Position numbers and translations under genes: made by a program. From contig CM034543.1 of the NCBI GenBank assembly GCA_020002185.1, positions 161,501 to 225,500 of the forward strand: a stretch of 64,000 bases of DNA, given 5' to 3'. Shown here piece after piece: positions 35,685 through 46,300 of the stretch. Each line of letters starts with the position of its first letter. Position 1 is the first letter of the stretch. This stretch comes from Paraescarpia echinospica. Lineage: Eukaryota; Annelida; Polychaeta; Sabellida; Siboglinidae. The notes beneath the pieces were generated by a model. That model was not told where the DNA came from, did no database searches, and saw nothing but the letters and a program-made list of their open reading frames with translations.

Positions 35685-35797
35685 GTCCGGCAACCTACTT
35701 CCCGCGGGCCAACTGCGGCCCGCGAAACTATTTCGTACGGTCCGCGGAATAAAAGCGAGATTGCACAATGTGCGGCCCAAGGGATGACAATAAATAT
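35685..35797. mobile_element. hAT-like nonautonomous fragment
   Basis: A segment absent from R1 copy Y begins CAGGGTCCGGCAACCTAC and contains GCGGGCCAACTGCGGCCCGC. The CAGGG.TCGGCAACC start and 'GCGGCCCGC' context are characteristic of many hAT (Charlie-type) ends. The opposite end does not show a matching terminal repeat, so it is truncated. Some A/T-rich flank may belong to it. Confidence 0.5.
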
Positions 35798-36055
35798 ATT
35801 ATTTACGTTTGCATGGTGCACCTTCCGTGGGAGGAAGAACAAAAGTGGTTTCGCCGATTGGAAAGGCTCGACACGATGTAGCGCCACTGCGAATCTATTC
35901 AGGCCCGCTGCATCATCTATTGCATGACAAAACCTACGTAGCAAACCAATGAAAATATAAAAGGTACTGAGCCGTCGTGAAAACCGTTAAATAAAACAAG
36001 ATCTCCTCTACTGCTGCGAAGTGCGCTGGCTTAGTCGGGTGTGCCACGCGGGGTT

Positions 36056-36508
36056 TGTAATATAGCCGCTCCCTGCATGTTATATACATATGAATGATCA
36101 AGATAAATTTGTATATTTATTGAGTAATGACAATATAATAAGTAAAACTGCCAGCATCCTCCAAAAAATACTGCACACAAGATTACACAATACAACAAAA
36201 TAATAGCACATGTTTATTAAATTATTACTGTTTTTATTTGTACATTTTTGTTTTTACAAGTCTCTCATATTTCTTTTTGAGTGGTCTTTGTATACAGTGC
36301 TAACTTTGAATGTAATATATTTATTTGTCTTGTATTTTAAAGCATGTATACGTGGAGTGAGACTCTAATAAAATACTACTACTACTACTACATACGTAGC
36401 CTATGTATTGCGGACGGATCCCGTTGACTTCGGATTTCTCCGGTGCTGGTCGGATCAGATAATAAACGACGGCCATGTTTCGTTCAGTCTGACGAATGGT
36501 GTGTTTCA
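36056..36508 (+). repeat. 5' LTR of gypsy-1, carrying an insertion
   Basis: Starts TGTAATATAGCCGCTCCCTG and ends GTGTTTCA. It matches the 149-bp 3' LTR (37685-37833) except for an insert of about 300 bp at 36093-36393. It includes a polyadenylation-like AATAAAC. Confidence 0.82.
36093..36393 (+). mobile_element. Small retroposon in the gypsy-1 5' LTR
   Basis: A 300-bp noncoding insert ending in AATAAAATACTACTACTAC (LINE/SINE-like 3' tail). It is flanked by ACATA on both sides (target duplication), with the uninterrupted site visible in the 3' LTR. No pol III promoter boxes were evident, so it is more likely a 5'-truncated LINE 3' end than a SINE. Confidence 0.65.
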
Positions 36509-37439
36509 TTGCATTGATTTCTGCGACCCAATACCGACAGGCGAATATTTACTCTGCGTCACAGATGAATATTCAAGATATCCAGTCTTTCACGTGACCA
36601 GAAGCACCAGTGCAGAGACAGTTATGCCGATCATGGATTCCATTTTTGCCATTTTCGGATATCCAGAAACGATAAAGTCGGACAATGGCCCATTCCAGAA
36701 TAATGCGTGGTCACAGTGTTTGCAGTAGTGTGGCGTCCGTCACCGCAAAATCACACAACTATGGCCGATGGTGAATGTACAAGTGGAGAACTTCAACAAG
36801 CCTATGATGAAGGCAGTACGTTCAACCATCATTCATCATCGCAACTGGCGTCGCGAACTGCAGCAGTTTCTTCGAAACAATCGATCTACTCCGCATAGTT
36901 CTACGCTGTTCACACCTCGCCGACTACTGTTTGGTCGAGAACCGAGAACTAAGCGACCTGAGCTGCTAACGCTTCAGAGCGTGCACCCAGAAGATGAAGT
37001 CGTTCGCAGACAAGACGCTCGTGCAAAAGCGAGAATGAAAGAGTACTCAGACGAGCGTGAACACGCTTCACATGTGAACTTACAAATGGGAGAGGTTGTG
37101 CTTGTACAGCAGCCTAGAGTGAACAAACTCTCTACTCCGTTCGCACCGACACCATTCATCGTCAGTGCAATGAAAGGACCAATGGTCACCGCAGTGCGTG
37201 GTGATGGGTCCACGGTGACGCGAAATGTGTCTAAGTTCCGTCGCGTGCGAGGCTTGTCGCCCGATGAAATCGCACGACATCATCCCGAGGACACAGCTGC
37301 AGACGACGACCCGCCAACAGATGATGAGTCGTCTGAGACCCGTCACGATGACGAAGAGGTGCTTAAGCCACCTGCTCTGCAAGCTGTCCGTCCACAACGA
37401 GCTCGAAAAAAGCGACAGCGCTTATTCGAACAAATCTAA
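36509..37439 (+). pseudogene. gypsy-1 integrase relic
   Basis: Catalytic core pieces of a Ty3/gypsy integrase: CIDFCDPIPTGEYLLCVTDEYSRYP (first Asp region, about 36513), IKSDNGPF (second Asp, about 36675), then, after an in-frame TAG at 36726 and a frame change, VENFNKPM (catalytic Glu, about 36783). It continues with NWRRELQQFLRNNRSTPHSSTLFTP and a C-terminal domain to 37439. Gag, protease and RT are missing between the 5' LTR and the integrase. It resembles the mag/SURL-like lineage of invertebrate gypsy elements; this is a judgement from motif similarity. Confidence 0.85.
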
Positions 37440-37684
37440 AAATTTGGTGTAGGCGGATCGCTGCCCGTTCTAGATGTAGTTAGTTACACGATATAAGGGT
37501 GTAAGCGGATCGCTGCCCTTCATATCCGTTATCTAGTTAAGTGTTCAGTTAAATAACATGGCATGTTTGTGCGTTCATCTGTTTTCACAACGAACACTTA
37601 TTAGGAATCCGTGTCATAAACTTTATTGCAGTTCAATGTTCCTTTAATTAACAAATGTGACTATGTAATCAAGGTAGAGAAGAA

Positions 37685-37833
37685 TGTAATATAGCCGCTC
37701 CCTGCATGTTATATACATACGTAGCCTATGTATTACGGACGGATCCCGTTGACTTCGGATTTCTCCGGTGCTGGTCGGATCAGATAATAAACGACGGCCA
37801 TGTTTCGTTCAGTCTGATAAATTTTGTGTTTCA
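37685..37833 (+). repeat. 3' LTR of gypsy-1
   Basis: 149-bp LTR starting TGTAATATAG and ending TTTCA, preceded by a purine-rich tract (about 37672-37684) that could serve as polypurine tract. Just after the integrase a 32-bp motif GTGTA.GCGGATCGCTGCCC occurs twice (about 37447 and 37499). Confidence 0.82.
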
Positions 37834-38600
37834 TTTAATAGCAGCAATCATACAGGGTTGAGTGCACGGGCTGAGACATGGAATTACCATGTTCATGGAG
37901 CAGCCGTTTTAGAGGTAAAGCCTATCGGAAATCGCTGACCCCCAGTTGCGTCTACGAGTCTCACGTCTTGTTGACATTGTGACGCATCTCAGTCTGGTGA
38001 ATGTTCAACTTGTAGGACGAGAACATCTAACTAAAGAACTTCTAGGTCGTGTCTTCCCGTTTGTTTCTGCTTTCGAGATCAAGTTGCATCTGTGGGTGAC
38101 ACAACTATCGTATTTCTCAAAACTCCGAACTAATCAGAAATATAGGACACAGACGAAGCATTCATTGGGCTGCCGAGACAGTGTGGTGTATCTTGCAACT
38201 AAACGCACAAGCCAACAGAACAATCTCTTAAATGTATCACATACACCAAGCTCATTTGGACGTGAAACACTCGGTCAAAATGTCATTTGCATGCCGACAA
38301 TGCGGAACTTGAATAATGTGTATTTTTAATGGCAAATTGTTCAAATTAGTCTTTGACGTTTGTTACAAATTTGGCTCATGGAATTGGCGGCGCCGAATGT
38401 GACGGACTCGTGACAAGGTCCAGGTGCAACAAGGAATGTTGAACAAGAGTGTAATGCAACACATGGGGTTTTAATGTGGGAATCGAAATGGAATACCCAT
38501 TTAATAACTATATATGTGTATAACAATAAACCAGATAAACCATACAAATACCCAGTTGGCCAACTATTGAACGATTATCACATGTACAGGTATCACATGT
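37834..38600. other. No recognised gene
   Basis: The frame 37946-38329 (127 codons from a non-ATG or early start) has no motif I recognise, and no splice or promoter signals were identified. Confidence 0.35.
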
Positions 38601-38611
38601 ATCTCATATAC

Positions 38612-38617
38612 AGATAC

Positions 38618-38668
<51 letters not shown>

Positions 38669-38670
38669 AA
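38612..38670. repeat. TA-rich microsatellite
   Basis: Imperfect (TA)n with TATG interruptions. Confidence 0.9.
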
Positions 38671-38884
38671 CATGTGTAATAGGAAGTAATTAACAAAATA
38701 GCACTGCTCAACCACAAAGATTCGTGTAGTTTGGATTAACTGATCACCGGGGTAATTATTTTTCACCCGATCGTAGGGGTATGCCGGGAAGTACGACACT
38801 CAACCCAGTCACTTCCGACGGGTATCAATTGCTAGGCGGAAATGCCAAACTATGAATACAACGATCTAAATACAACAATATGTC

Positions 38885-39117
38885 GGTAGTGTGGGCAATG
38901 AAAGACGTCAAATTTATGACCGAAAGGTGTACGGCTGAACGACGGTACTCGGTGGGCGTAGACGAACGTCAAACGATGGGCGAACGAGTACGTCGGCGCA
39001 ACGATACAAAATATACGTCTGTAGGCGTCACGCAACGAACGAAACGTATACGGCGACTTGACGGTACACGTTGGCGTCGGTGGGCGTCACACGACGAAAC
39101 GTTTACGGCGGCGTGAA
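38885..39117. other. CpG-dense patch with imperfect internal repeats
   Basis: In A/T-rich surroundings this 230-bp stretch is packed with CG dinucleotides, with recurring GGGCGTCAC, ACGACGAAACG and TACGGCG motifs. The block GGCGTCAC..ACGAAACGT.TACGGCG occurs at about 39026 and 39083. The frame 38880-39116 has no recognised motif. It could be an unmethylated regulatory island or a recently arrived repeat; the sequence does not decide. Confidence 0.4.
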
Positions 39118-39119
39118 AA

Positions 39120-41490
39120 TGCGCAGTAGAGAATGTAAGTGGCGAAGAACAAATACCGTGACGAAGATCCAAATGGTCAAGAAGGGGGAAATACGAACTG
39201 CAAAACGCACCCATAGTCTTCACATTAGGTTGGAGACGACCCGAACGCTGCTGTATCAGCCGCAACAACCAATCTTGTTGTTGAATGATTTTTGAAGAAC
39301 TAGTACGCGTTTCAATGTTGTGGTGCCATGTTGACTGACACTGGCAATTCTTCCAAGTAACCCAAAACAACCATAAAATGGCAGTAACTCTCTGAAATAC
39401 TCTAATGGCGGCCAAGCGCCGGAAGTCTAACTAGACAATAGCAAAACTTAACACAAACTAAACCATCTCAGAAACTGCGCTCCCGAATCTATCTCTAGAA
39501 ATTTCGTCAGACTCTATTCAACTCGTTCGGTTTAAAAATAAACGTGGTTGCATAATAGACACCGAATCGTCAGCTCTTGAAAAATCCTCAAATTACCTAA
39601 ATCACACCTAAATGTAATATCATCAGAATCCCTGACTCATGGCAGTAATAATAATAGTAATGACATATCGTAACGTTCACAACTTAATACGTTATTTTAG
39701 TCAAACAAATATTCTATTCAGACACGAGGTGTGAAATATTTTCTCGCACTTGCCCGGCCGGAATAAACAACCTTATTAATCCACGCTACTAATTTCTTCA
39801 AATGTCAATGAAAATTGACTTACAATAAAACCACCTTATCAGCTAGGTTCAACCCTTTTTATTCCTATGAAATTTGACGTCCCTAGCCGTAAAATTAATA
39901 TAATAAGTCATCAAATAGGATTTGTTAACCAGCCAACTAAATGATTTGCACTTTGGTCGCAAGTGTAACATTTTGATCTTCAAGCCTCCGAGTGATGGCT
40001 GCGCCATACAATGGGGTTCCTGCCTAGTTTAACCCTTTAGTTTGGGCCAGACTAATTCTACTCAAACTACTTTGTGACAATGTTTCATAATAGTAATACA
40101 AACTCACAAATATATAAGTTCAGCTTCGCCGCATGTGAGCTAGATAACCTATATATACACAATGTATTACTCTCACGAAGATTGGGCTAACCAATAATTA
40201 AGAAATAAATGAATGGCCCGCTGACGTATAGCCCAAGTCAATTATACTTGGCCCTCCATTTGAAAAGGTTACCGGCCCCTACCATACAGTGCACCATGTG
40301 GACGCGTTGATGGATGATCTGTGAAGTCGCTGACCAGCGCTAGTTTGTCCCGCGGAGGTGTATGACTTTATTCATGCTTGACCGACGACGTGAATAGTGC
40401 GCGTTGCACCAACAGTCTAGTCGACATCACAATGCATATTTTAGCGCTGAAAGATAAAGTATAACTAAACTTAATGCTATTTTGGCACTTTCTGACATCC
40501 TTTAGATATGTTATTGCTTAGCCAGTTTACGGATCGTTTTTATCAGTGCGCTTCGAGTGATTTTTTCACCGAAGCAACGCCATGACAAGGCCCGACAAAA
40601 ACGAATCTATTTCTTTGGCTACAGTTTGCTACGTATGAAGGCTCTATGACAAACTTTGATTCATATGTTTATGAAATGTAGACGTTCTACACAATTAGCA
40701 ATGTCAAGCGTAAGACAATATATTATTCAACGTCACAAAATGACAGTTATAACCCTCGAACTGCCCGGGCTTACAGAAGTCAAGACGTCGCTACGGCTAA
40801 CGTCTGTTGGCGCGGATTATTGTTATTGTTAAAATTTATTAGACCAATAATTACAAGTACATATTATAATTGAGTATATACAATAGGTCAGGAGACTTCC
40901 GTTAAGGCATTTAAATGCCGCTACCACGAGAGTCACTTTGAATAATAATTGTTAGGTAGCATCAGCTCGAACTTGTTGTAAAGACATTGAGTATGTGATA
41001 TGATGTGATGATGGGTACATGTTATCAACACAAGAATCGTTCTGGTGTTCAAATACTGTTATATGATTTACTTGTTTGGATATCGTAGAAGTATTGCCAT
41101 TTGCTAATGTCTATTCCTCGTCCAGTTTGACTGTTCTGTCGTCGTGTCGCGTGCCGACTAAACCGTTGTCACTGCTGTCCTCACTTCACGCGTAGTCCGT
41201 TAACGTGTTTCACTTCGCTTACGTCTTTGCGTGTCAGACTGCAACTAATACTGCCTAGTGATGTCAAAAAGTATCTGTCAAACACAACTAGAGTCGTATT
41301 TTTGATAAGTAATGTGATGGATGTTCTTCTCCACCGGTTTCAAGTAGTCTACGGTATCCGGACCCTGGCCAATACCCCGCCATCCCATAATTGAGACAAT
41401 TCTCAAGGTATTCTCCCCGTCGTCGACCAACCGACAACCCTGGGACTTATCTGCCTCGTTGGCACTCGTTCTTGCAACGACTCATACCAC
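39120..41490. other. Long stretch without recognised genes
   Basis: No frame with recognised motifs. Near 40816-40860 TTATTGTTATTGTTAAAATTTATTAG could be the inverted 3' tail of a LINE (AATAAC-type repeat; quoted in part), but no coding part is attached. Nothing else can be supported. Confidence 0.4.
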
Positions 41491-41499
41491 CGTGGCTAT

Positions 41500-41702
41500 T
41501 GATGAGGTGACGAATAGACTACTAAAGAGAGCAAAGCAGGAAAAACATCAGACCCGCGGGAACGGGGAAAGCCACAACTGAGATGGGCGCTGTGTGAAGA
41601 ATGATTTGAGGAAGTTGCGGGAAGATGAAAGGGAATGGAGAGGGCTGATGGGGGAACAGTGGAAGGCAACGACAGCAAGGGAAGGTCAACAGAACTGACG
41701 CT
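41500..41702 (+). pseudogene. RTE-type LINE 3' coding end
   Basis: Reads, in two frames, NRLLKRAKQEK, IRPAGTGKATTEM, then RCVKNDLRKLREDEREWRGLMGEQWKATTA and a stop at about 41694. The pattern 'G.P..RW..CVK.DL..L...EREWRGL...RW' is the C-terminus of RTE-clade ORF2. It is a short frameshifted 5'-truncated fragment. Confidence 0.68.
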
Positions 41703-43240
41703 ATGCATGGGAGTCATGAGATTGAACAAGTGCACAGATTTTACTCAATAATCACAATCGTTGATAAATGACCTGGTGTAGCCTGTAATATGTGACTATT
41801 TGGGTTGTTGAGCCGATGTTCATAACGTTTCACTTTTAAAATAAAAGTTGCGTGACTCTACCTTGTCAACAAGAATATCCTCCAAGATGGGTTTGACATA
41901 GGCATGGCGGGGGTATGCCAAAGTTCATGCATATGAAAATTGGTAGAAGCGTGTTTAGTGGCCGTGTTTAATGGCCCTTTGTGAAGTGCATTGAATCGCC
42001 CCCTTGTGTCGCTTAAACCACCATACGATGGCTGCATATGTAAAAGGATCAGAACAATATGAATCTGCATTGCAATGTTAACAAAAACACATATTCTGAA
42101 CATATTTGAACACGCTGTTGCAATTGCTGGTAGCTAATACAACAATGGGCCTGTTTATCCAGCCAATGATTCCCACCTCGACATTTGTGACGCGGGATGC
42201 TACGAAGCGTCACCAAATACATCAACGCCATGCTTGGCCTGCGCCAGCATTTTAACAGCGTAGGCAAAAACCCGCCTGTTCTACCTAGACGAACGCAGAG
42301 ACCCCATGCATTCACAAGCTCACAAAGTAAATACACTGGTTTTTTGCATGTCTCAGAAAGACGTATAGTCTAAAGACAGTTTATCGACACACCCTCTATT
42401 GAAGAACACTGTTTGTTCGATATGTTTTTGTGACCATTGTCTGAGTGTGTTTCTTACGTTGTCAGTACTGAAGAACGTCCTGGCCCGGCGTTCGTCGACC
42501 TGATCGGACACACACGCAACAATACAATTTTTCTTATTCGTCATTCATATTTCTCATTCTCTGACGTCATTAATCTATTAATGTTAGATAAGACGAGTAG
42601 CACTACTAGATATATGTAGCTGTGTCTCACAGCACACCATTCGTGTTTTATTCCTACTTAAAGAAAGGATGTACCGTGTGATAAATCTCATTTGGACGAA
42701 GATCTCCGTGTGATTAATCTGGTAAGGATGTCGGTAGACTCTCTACAATAACGCTTTGCAGTAATGCCTTGACAGCTTCGATCTCTTAGTTCTGATGCAC
42801 GTTTCTGTCCACCGCTTTATCGGTAGCTGCACTAGTTCTTTTGAATTAACTACACAGAAAAGGTCTGCATTTTGTCGTTATGTACCTACCTATCGTTTCT
42901 GACACATGCTTATCACGCTCGAATACGTTCGTCAGCGCGTTTATACATGCATAATTATTATGTTGAAAACCGTACCGCTGTATGCCGATTTAGAGGCTGC
43001 CTAGATCCAGATATCTGATGCGTCACTGAGAGCCCAGATGATTTGGTCGCAACAAGATTATATTTATCTTGTATTATTATATCATGCATTCGTCAAGAAT
43101 ATTACTTTTGTTGCAGTTGCAGAAATGTCTTAGTTATTGAAACAAATATATAATGGCTAATGATGTGTAGTCGCTGTCGCAGGTAACGTAAAAATATCCC
43201 CAATTCAAACATTCTAAATGTAATTTGTTGAATGCATACT
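41703..43240. other. No recognised gene; upstream region of the 43.2-kb gene
   Basis: No frame with recognised motifs. If the gene at 43258 has a 5' UTR intron (acceptor at 43251-43252), its first noncoding exon and promoter should lie here or further upstream, but I could not identify them. Confidence 0.35.
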
Positions 43241-43257
43241 CTCTTTTTGTAGAGACA

Positions 43258-43329
43258 ATGCGTGTGAGTGTCGTTTTACTTTTCGTCTGTTTGGCGTTGA
43301 CATGTGTCGCTGTCTACTCGGCTACTGAA
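43258..43329 (+). CDS. Exon 1 of the macin-like gene: signal peptide
   Basis: 24 codons from an ATG to a GTAAGT donor at 43330 (phase 0). The residues form a textbook signal peptide with a basic start (MRV), a long hydrophobic core, and small residues before the likely cleavage (VYS-A). Confidence 0.62.
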
Positions 43330-46300
43330 GTAAGTACCACCATTAGTATTGCCATTTTTTTTTTTTTTGAAACAATGAATCAAAATATACGGAACGATAG
43401 TAGATATCACCCACAACGTATTATGAATATTAGTATTATTAATGTATTTGATATAACTGCGCTAATACAGACAAAACGTTAAAGTATGCAGTATTTAATA
43501 TATAATAATAAAGTAAGTACGTAAATACAATTTTTTATTCAGTTTCACTACATGCAGACATGCCATAGTATACAAAATATAAATGCGTTATGTATCAAAA
43601 CAGGCATTACAAAACAAGGACCTCTCACATAAGATACGGGAGACTGAGACGGCATAGACAAAAGATATATATACAATAAAACACTAATAATTTAAATTAC
43701 TATAAATATACCTTATCTAGTTGTATTTATGTAATATATATGCGGCAGTTTTCTTAGGGTGCTGCCGTTGTACAGATTACATTGCCATTACTTATTAAAT
43801 AAATATTTCCATTTATTTTTGTAATTCATATTGAAGTTGGACCTTTGTTTGGTGTATATTTGTATATTCTAATAGTTCCTGTCATTTACTAAACTTCAAA
43901 AGGCATTTAATAAAACGTCATGCGTGCGTGTGTGTGTGTGGGTGTGTGTGTGAGTGTGTGGGTGTGTGTGTGTGTGTGTGTGTGTGCGTGTGTGTGGGTG
44001 GGTGTTTGTGTGTGTGTGCGTGTGTGTGTGCGTGAAGGTGTGCATACGTGCGTATGTGCGTGTGTGTGTGCGTATGTGCGTGTGTGTGTGCGTGTCTGCG
44101 AGTGTGTGAGCGTACGTGCATGCATGCGTGTGTCTGTGTTACGACGGCCTGGAATGGCCTGTGTACGCTACCTGACTGACTCCTCGGGTTGTTCCGACCG
44201 ACAGGAGGAGAATGAAGCCCGGAGTTTGGCCCACGGCGTGTACATCGCCGAGATAGCCGGTGAGTGGCAGTCGCGACAGGGAAGCCATTATTTTGTTTAT
44301 TTTGTTTTAATGACAAACCAGTGTCAGTTTATCCAATTATTTACTGGTCCATTCGGTTTGTTTCATCTAATAATGATAGTTTTTAACTTGGGCCTGTATA
44401 CATGGAAATATGAGTTAATCTAGTGGCCAGCTGGCAACCTGTAAATTCGCCTGGCTCATTAGTAATTACCCGTCTTGGCCAGTCATCTCCTAGTCTTGAA
44501 GACGAGCAGACGGCTAAGCTAAGCCCCTGCAGGGAAGCACATATAATATCATCTTTCAATGTCCAGTTTAATTTCCTCGACAAACTATCCAAAACTAATA
44601 AAACATGAATTTACGATTCCATTGATTAGCGATATTTAACCTTTTTGCTATGGTTACCCATTGAGCGAGCCAACCAAACCATAATTACCACTACACTTTA
44701 AAATTTGAGAAAAACGTTGAAAGAACATTTAGCCACAAAATTTATATATTTAATAATTTATTAATAAAATATGGAATTAGCTGTACTTTGGCTTCCCAAT
44801 ATTAATAGTGAGATCAAACGTATGACAAGCAATGCATTACAGATGAACGTATATGTGCATGGTTGAAACAGCTAGAGCACATTGCAGATCATCAGCATAT
44901 CCCCTATATTTTGTGTCTTGGTTTTAATGTTGATCCTTGCAGAAATGCCAGTCTTCCAACACAATACATTGGAATGAGGACTCTGAGACATGTCAGAGAC
45001 AAATAGGTATTCACCAGCCTTTTGTCAGAAAGTTACCAGGTCAGAACCCCGAGTCTTCTGTCGGCGTGCTATATATTCTCGCAGGCCAAGGGACTCGTTT
45101 TTCGTCTTTGGCTACTCCTTCATTCTATAGAAAAGTTGGTTCACTATCCATGCATTCTTCGCACAAAGTTGAAAGGCAGTGGAGATTATCTTCTTATTCA
45201 CCCACCTAATTTCTGAAATTAGAAATTCGAAGAGAAGCTACGAACAAAAATTAGCTTGTAATATAAAACAAGACAGCAAGAGGTTTTATGCATATGTTCG
45301 AAGCAAACAGAAAGTTCAGGACAAGGTCGGTCCTCTAGAAGATAGTGTTGGAAATACAATATCAGAGGGATTCGTAATGGCAGAAGACCTGAATGAGTAT
45401 TTTAGTTCAGTGTTTACCAGGGAAGATATTAGTTCACTGCCAGTACCAGAGGCTAAGTTCAAGAGGGCAGAATCAGACTATTTAGGACAGTTAATTGTAA
45501 CACCGGAAATGGTAGCTAAGAAAATTAGGGCTATGAAGGATATTAAATCACCTGGAGTGGATGGGATTCCGCCAAAACTACTATTGGAAATTGAAGAACA
45601 AATTAGTATACCACTTGCAATAGTTTTCAACTTGTTATTAGAAGAGGGAGTGGTTCCTTTAGAATGGAAAGAAGCAAACATTATACCGTTATTTAAAAAA
45701 GGTTCCAGAAAGAAATCAGAGAACTACAGACCAGTGAGTTTAACGTCAGTGATTTGCAAACTATTAGAAAGACTAATTAAAGATCTCATGGTGGATTTTC
45801 TTGTTAAACATAACTTGTTAAACCCATCTCAACATGGGTTTCTAAAAGCGAGGTCATGCTTAACAAATATGTTATGATTTGGAAGATATCACTAGGTGGG
45901 TAGACGAGGGATCACCAGTAGATATAATCTACTTAGATTTTCAGAAAGCTTTCGACAAAGTGCCACAACAAAGATTACTGCTTAAACTAAAGGCCCATGG
46001 CATAGGAAATGGTTTAATTAACTGGATAGAAAAATGGCTAATTGACAGAAGACAACGGGTAGTAGTTGATGGGGAGGCTTCAAACTGAAAATCAGTTTTG
46101 AGTAGGGTACCACAGGGTTCAGTACTGGGACCTATATTATTCTTAATATATAGCAACGATTTGGACGATGATATAACAAGCAAGGTGTTGACATTTGCGG
46201 ATGATACAATATTGTTTAGAATGATTAAACGTGATGAAGATAGATAGCATTTACAAGTTGATCTTGACAGGTTCATCAAATGGTCTGAAAATGGCAAATG

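Larger units (their letters stand above)
34185..36004 (-). repeat. R1 dispersed repeat copy Z, inverted, interrupted by L2
   Basis: Minus-strand R1 copy. Its start (about 36004, AGATCTTGTTTTATTTAAC on the sense strand) and most internal blocks match copy Y. It holds one satellite motif (about 35350-35385). It is interrupted by an L2 fragment (34370-34890) and by a hAT-like fragment (35685-35797). Its end (34185-34330) is inverted relative to 33220-33410 of copy Y, so Y and Z face each other. Confidence 0.72.

Noticed and set aside
43907..44423. Cys/Val-rich and His/Thr-rich ORFs
   Set aside because: They translate the GT microsatellite in intron 1; only the 44205-44259 segment has exon features, in another frame context.
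45022..45216. Coding exon just upstream of LINE F
   Set aside because: Three overlapping frames, none with motifs, splice signals or homologous copies; it lies in intron 2 of the macin-like gene.
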